From the NCBI GenBank assembly GCA_026874595.1, contig CM049306.1, forward strand, positions 53,598,019-53,662,018: a stretch of DNA of 64,000 bases, given 5' to 3'. Position numbers and translations under genes: made by a program. The notes beneath the pieces are model-generated. The model had not been told where the DNA came from and searched no databases. It saw nothing but the letters and a program-made list of their open reading frames with translations. Positions 60,425-64,000 of the stretch are shown one piece after another (the first letter of the stretch is position 1; every line of letters begins with the position of its first letter). This DNA is from Sipunculus nudus (taxonomy: Eukaryota > Annelida > Sipuncula > Golfingiida > Sipunculidae).

Positions 60425-60539
60425 TAGTATATATATATATATATCTATAAAATTTACAAATCAAAGAATTTAGAAATTATACACTCATAAAAAGCAGAAT
60501 CATTCACAAGCAATTTTAATATATGCATGCAACTATAAT
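59236..60539. other. About 1.3 kb, nothing recognised, AT-rich
   Basis: Low-copy within the window. A 110-codon plus-strand frame (59370-59702) is very rich in Leu, Phe, Ile and Tyr, as AT-rich DNA gives by chance, and no domain is recognised. A 126-codon frame follows in another phase (59683-60063). A poly-C tract (about 59804-59817) lies within it. Confidence 0.4.
60366..60444. repeat. (TA)n microsatellite
   Basis: Alternating TA tracts with short interruptions (TTTG, CTAG). Confidence 0.95.
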
Positions 60540-62008
60540 TGTATCCGCCAAAACAGAGTTTTGCGGATACTATGTTTTCAGCTGCACGCTGCCGCCGCGG
60601 CCGCGGCATAGGTGTCCGGAGAACTCCTCTGTAACCGCTGGGCGGAATTTTACGAAACCCTGGATTATGTTCGGGTCACATGTGAACTGCTGCGCCCCGA
60701 TTTTGTTTTGACCTCTGACCTTTCCTCTGCGCTCTGCGTCCGTTTGTGCGTCTGCTTCCACACATAAACCCACATCCACATATCTCGGGAACCGTTTGAC
60801 GGATCAGGAAAATTTTTTTGCACAAATGTAGCCCTTGGAGAGCTTTATAACATACACAAGAAATGGTGGCGCCACCTGCAACCATGTTTGCACAGTGTTC
60901 ATCTGTTCGTCTGCCTTGGGTTAAAATCACTCATATCTCTGCAGTGATTTGACTAATTCACCTGAAATTCGGCATGCCTATACATCCTGGATAGCTTTTT
61001 GATTTTATGACAGGTGGCGCCACCTACATTCACGTTTACGCTGCAGACATCCAAGCTCATATCTCGGGAACCGTTTGACCGATTGGGCCAAAATTTTGCA
61101 TGTGTATAGATCTCACATAGCTCTTTATCATACGCAAAACTGGTGGCGCCACCTGCAGCCATTTTTGCACAGCTCCCGTCTGTTTGTTTGCCATGGGATA
61201 AAATTACTCATATCTCTGCAGTGATTTGACTAATTCACCTGAAATTCGGCATGCTTATACATCCTGGATAGCTTTTCTGATTTTATGACAGGTGGCGCCA
61301 CCTACATTCACGTTTACGCTGCAGACATCCAAGCTCATATCTCGGGAACCGTTTGACCGATTGGGCCAAAATTTTGCATGTGTATAGATCTCACATAGCT
61401 CTTTATCATAGGCAAAACTGGTGGCGCCATCTGCAGCCATTTATGCACAGCTCCCGTCTGTCTGTCTGCCATAGGATTAAATCACTCATATCTCGGCAGT
61501 GGTTTGACATATCTGCCTAAAATTTTGCAGGTTTATACATCTCCGACAGCTCTCTTGATTTTATGACAGGTGGCGCCACCTGCATTCTAGTTTATGCAGC
61601 AGACATCCAAGCTCATATCTTGGGAACCGTTTGACCGATTGGGCCAAAGTTTTGCGTGTGTATAGTTTTCACATAGCTCTTTATTATTTGCAAAACTGGT
61701 GGCGCCACCTTCAACCATTTTTGCACAGCGTCCATCTGTTTGTCTGCCACGGGCTAAAATCACTCATAAACATATAGTGGTTTGACTTTTCTGCCTTAAA
61801 TTTTGCATATGTATACAACTTGGATGGCTTTCTGGATTTTGTGGTGGGTGGCGCAACCTACATACACCATTAAGCTGCAGACATCCATGCTAATATGCAA
61901 CACTTCACTCTATTTCCCCTTGCCACTCAATCCATGCCTCACTTCACCTGTTCCACTCTGATTTAGGCGGATACACGTAGTCGCTTGTCGACTACCCGTA
62001 TTCTAGTT
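60540..62008 (+). mobile_element. Best-preserved complete family B element, 1.47 kb
   Basis: 5' hairpin GTATCCGCCAAAAC (60541-60554) with GTTTTGCGGATAC (60558-60570). Core of ~278-bp units, each with two GGTGGCGCCACC palindromes spaced alternately about 148 and 130 bp (60865, 61013, 61142, 61291, 61421, 61569, 61699; the 61421 copy is changed). 3' end: ATTTAGGCGGATAC (inverse of the 5' motif), perfect hairpin GTAGTCG-CTTGT-CGACTAC (61977-61995), then TTCTAGTT. GC-rich 5' part (CCGCCGCGGCCGCGG) and few decayed units suggest it is the youngest B here. Non-coding. Confidence 0.82.
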
Positions 62009-62622
62009 AAAATGAAACTGCATTTGGAATACTCTTAACTGACTACAAGTTAACCAGTGCGTCTCTGTGACTTCCTAGTTATACACATACGATCATATCC
62101 CAGCACTTCTGACTGACTTTCAAGATGGCTTCCGAGCACAAAATCGTCCATAAAGTTCAGATTAAATAATGGATCACTATTATTCTCCACAGAAGGATAA
62201 TAAAGATCTTATTGTATCAGGGGAAAAAACAAAGCGGTATTGAAGCGTTAGCATTTTGTATATGCTTTAAACTGCTTTATTTATAAAACAATTCCTTGGT
62301 TTCCAGCTTCTGGCTTCAGACTTCCAAGTTTACATACATGACCGCGCCATGACACCTTTAGTTTTGAATGAGAAGTACCGCTTCACGTGAATCGGTGCCA
62401 CAGTGATGAAAGGAGGTAATAAATGTAATTATTTTTGTGTAACAACATTTTTTCTTCGATAATAAGCACATTTAATACGACTATATAAGCTTGTGATGCC
62501 AAATAAAACCAGACAGGAAATGTTTTGATCCGACCCTTAGAATGGGCATTCTGTTGTGACTGCCATCATGACTCCAGGCCCTATCAATTTATTTCCGTAG
62601 GCCAGAGTGTCATGTTATCATG
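62009..62622. other. About 600 bp, nothing recognised
   Basis: Low-copy sequence without long frames. A short ATGGCTTCCGAGC start near 62124 stops after a dozen codons and is not called. Confidence 0.4.
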
Positions 62623-62745
62623 GCTACAGACATCCATGCTAATATACAACACACCTCATTCTATTTCCCCTTGACACTCAATCCGTTCCACTCTGATTTC
62701 AGGGGGATACACGTAGTCGTTTGTCGACTACCTGTATTCTAGTTT
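62623..62745 (+). mobile_element. Family B 3' end fragment
   Basis: GCTACAGACATCCATGCTAA to the hairpin GTAGTCG-TTTGT-CGACTAC and TCTAGTTT; only the last ~120 bp of a B element. Confidence 0.75.
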
Positions 62746-63439
62746 ATTCTTAAAACAACTCTTACATTACAACACACCAAATCAATACAATTTTACAGTA
62801 AAACAGCGTTATAGCAACAAGTCAATACAATCACAGAGAAAATAATGTATGTGCACAGTACCTGGATACCAACACCATCACAACGATAAGTCCTTTAAAT
62901 GTAAACTCTTGGAGAATGACAGTCCAGTGGAAAGTTCTTGCAACAACTCATAAAGTAAACTGAAGGCCAAATGCATAAAATCCAGGAGAAAGTCTTTGAA
63001 AATGTATAATTGCCGCATTCGTCGGAAAAGGTCCTCGAATCTTACACATGCTTCTGCGTCCGCTGGAATCTGCTCTGCTGTCTGCCCCCTTGTTCTAAAA
63101 AACAGCCCTTTTATATACCTTCACACCTCAAGCCGGGAATTTTCAACTTCTTGAATAGTCTATAAGGTCTTGCACAACACACGTTACAGGAATTCTCTAG
63201 AAAAACAGCGCTGCGTGTCTCCACACACCATGGTGTACATGTGAGTCATGACCAAGCCAGCAGGACAACAAGAGTTCAACCGGTACGGATCAAACATAGA
63301 ATGTAACAAGGGGCCAGGCAAGAGCGCTACAACATGAGTTACGCCCGTGTCACACAATAACAGTCTTGATTGCTTATTGAGATTTTAATGAAATGTTGTA
63401 AACGAGATGTTTATGTTATGTTGTAAATAAGATGATTTT
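62746..63439. other. Unassigned, LTR-like features on the minus strand
   Basis: The minus strand carries GGTATATAAAAGGGCTG (TATA-like, about 63105-63121) and AATAAA near 62744-62749, spaced like a promoter and poly(A) signal in an LTR. No TG...CA ends or target duplication were found, so a solo LTR is only a guess. Confidence 0.3.
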
Positions 63440-63850
63440 TAGCTCAGCTGACTGAAAGTCCGGCCGTCCATTAACAGGGCACAAATCATAACCACTGGAC
63501 CTGGAATCTTCTTACTTGACATCCAGGGAGGTCCATAAAAAATGTCCTTGGAAACCTGAAATTAGGTCTCTGTTACCCATATTCTCCGAGCTATGGGTCT
63601 CCAAACTACCCCCCAGATTAATTATAAATTTGATACAAAAGCTTCAGTATCTGAATACCGGTAACTACTGCATGGATCACCATGAATCTTTGCATAAAGT
63701 TTGATCATGGAGTGTTCCATCAGTTCCAGCAAACTGGTGGCACCATGTGTATTTTTCTAATTTTTACAGTATTTTCTCTATTTTTGATACCTTCAAAGAA
63801 GATGTCATCTGTTAACAGGGCACAAATCTTAACTGCTGGATCTTGATTTT
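63440..63850 (+). mobile_element. Family A element, cut by family D
   Basis: AGCTCAGCTGACTGAAAGTC at 63441, with a shortened microsatellite and one full A unit. The second unit is cut after CTGGATCTTGATTTTT by the D start. Confidence 0.7.
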
Positions 63851-64000
63851 TAGCTCAGCTGACTATAAGTCATCTGAGCTATAGTCGTGGTCCTTTGTCC
63901 GTCGTCCTTCCGTCCATCCGGCTGTCCTTCCGTTAACAGGGCATGTTTTAAAACTGTTGGACCTACGATTCCAAAATTTTGCATACCATTAGATGTCCCC
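63851..64000 (+). mobile_element. Third family D copy, start only
   Basis: AGCTCAGCTGACTATAAGTC at 63852, GTCCGTCGTCC tract, then CCATTAGATGTCCCC, the start of the D body. It runs off the window. Confidence 0.75.

Overview
This window reads as non-coding, repeat-packed DNA from an invertebrate animal. A marine bivalve mollusc is my best guess, resting only on general resemblance of the repeats (GTCCGTCTGTCT-rich starts, hairpin ends, tandem cores) to those abundant in bivalve genomes. It is AT-rich, has no operon-like gene packing, and no host exon, tRNA or rRNA could be supported. Almost all of it is transposable elements inserted into one another.

The one protein-coding unit is an LTR retrotransposon on the minus strand at 36899-43510, with two 689-bp LTRs. 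Read 5' to 3' it encodes Gag (SAP-like N-terminus, SCAN-like capsid part, CCHC knuckle), an aspartic protease (DTGA), an integrase (HHCC, DD35E, GPY/F), then reverse transcriptase (YIDD) and RNase H. Integrase lies upstream of reverse transcriptase, the Gmr1-type order within Ty3/gypsy rather than the usual one. The reading frame is broken by four in-frame stops and at least three frameshifts, so this copy is dead.

The rest is dominated by non-coding families that I label A, B, C, D, F and G. They share one plan: a T-rich flank, a hairpin or subterminal inverted motif at the 5' end, often a GTCCGTC/GTCTGTC microsatellite, a tandem-repeat or long AT-rich body, a short hairpin just inside the 3' end, and a terminal CTTGTT or TTCTAGTTT. 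No target-site duplication is seen beyond T residues. Family A (AGCTCAGCTGAC ... TGACCCATGGGTCACTTGTT) has ~340-bp units. Family B (GTATCCGCCAAAAC ... GGCGGATACACGTAGTCG) has ~278-bp units. Family C (AGCGAACCTGTG ... AGGCCTGTAGGCCTTGTT) is ~2.4 kb. Family D has A-type ends and a ~2.6-kb body. Family F (CCCCCAGCCAC) and family G (AGCCCTCAGC) are shorter. A, B, C and G all carry the 12-bp palindrome GGTGGCGCCACC, many times over. The plan fits non-autonomous Helentron/Helitron-like elements (HINEs), but no Rep-helicase gene is present to prove it.

Layout: 1-3556 has a B fragment, a TA-flanked MITE and a possible TTAA-flanked MITE. 3557-5811 is a complete A. 6000-8570 is a GGACTTGAGTCC-rich repeat split by a B. 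10361-11880 is F with G inside. 11949-13385 is a B. 14134-16575 is a variant A with nuclear-receptor-like motifs. 16850-26800 is A, C and B nested together. 29210-31595 is A containing C containing B. 32244-36898 is an A array holding a D, then broken by the LTR element (36899-43510). 43563-45805 is A remnant plus a C/B composite. 46160-50240 is C with a MITE in it. 50376-59235 is one C holding a D, another C and a B. 60540-62008 is the cleanest B. 62623-64000 holds a B end, unassigned DNA, an A and the start of a third D.
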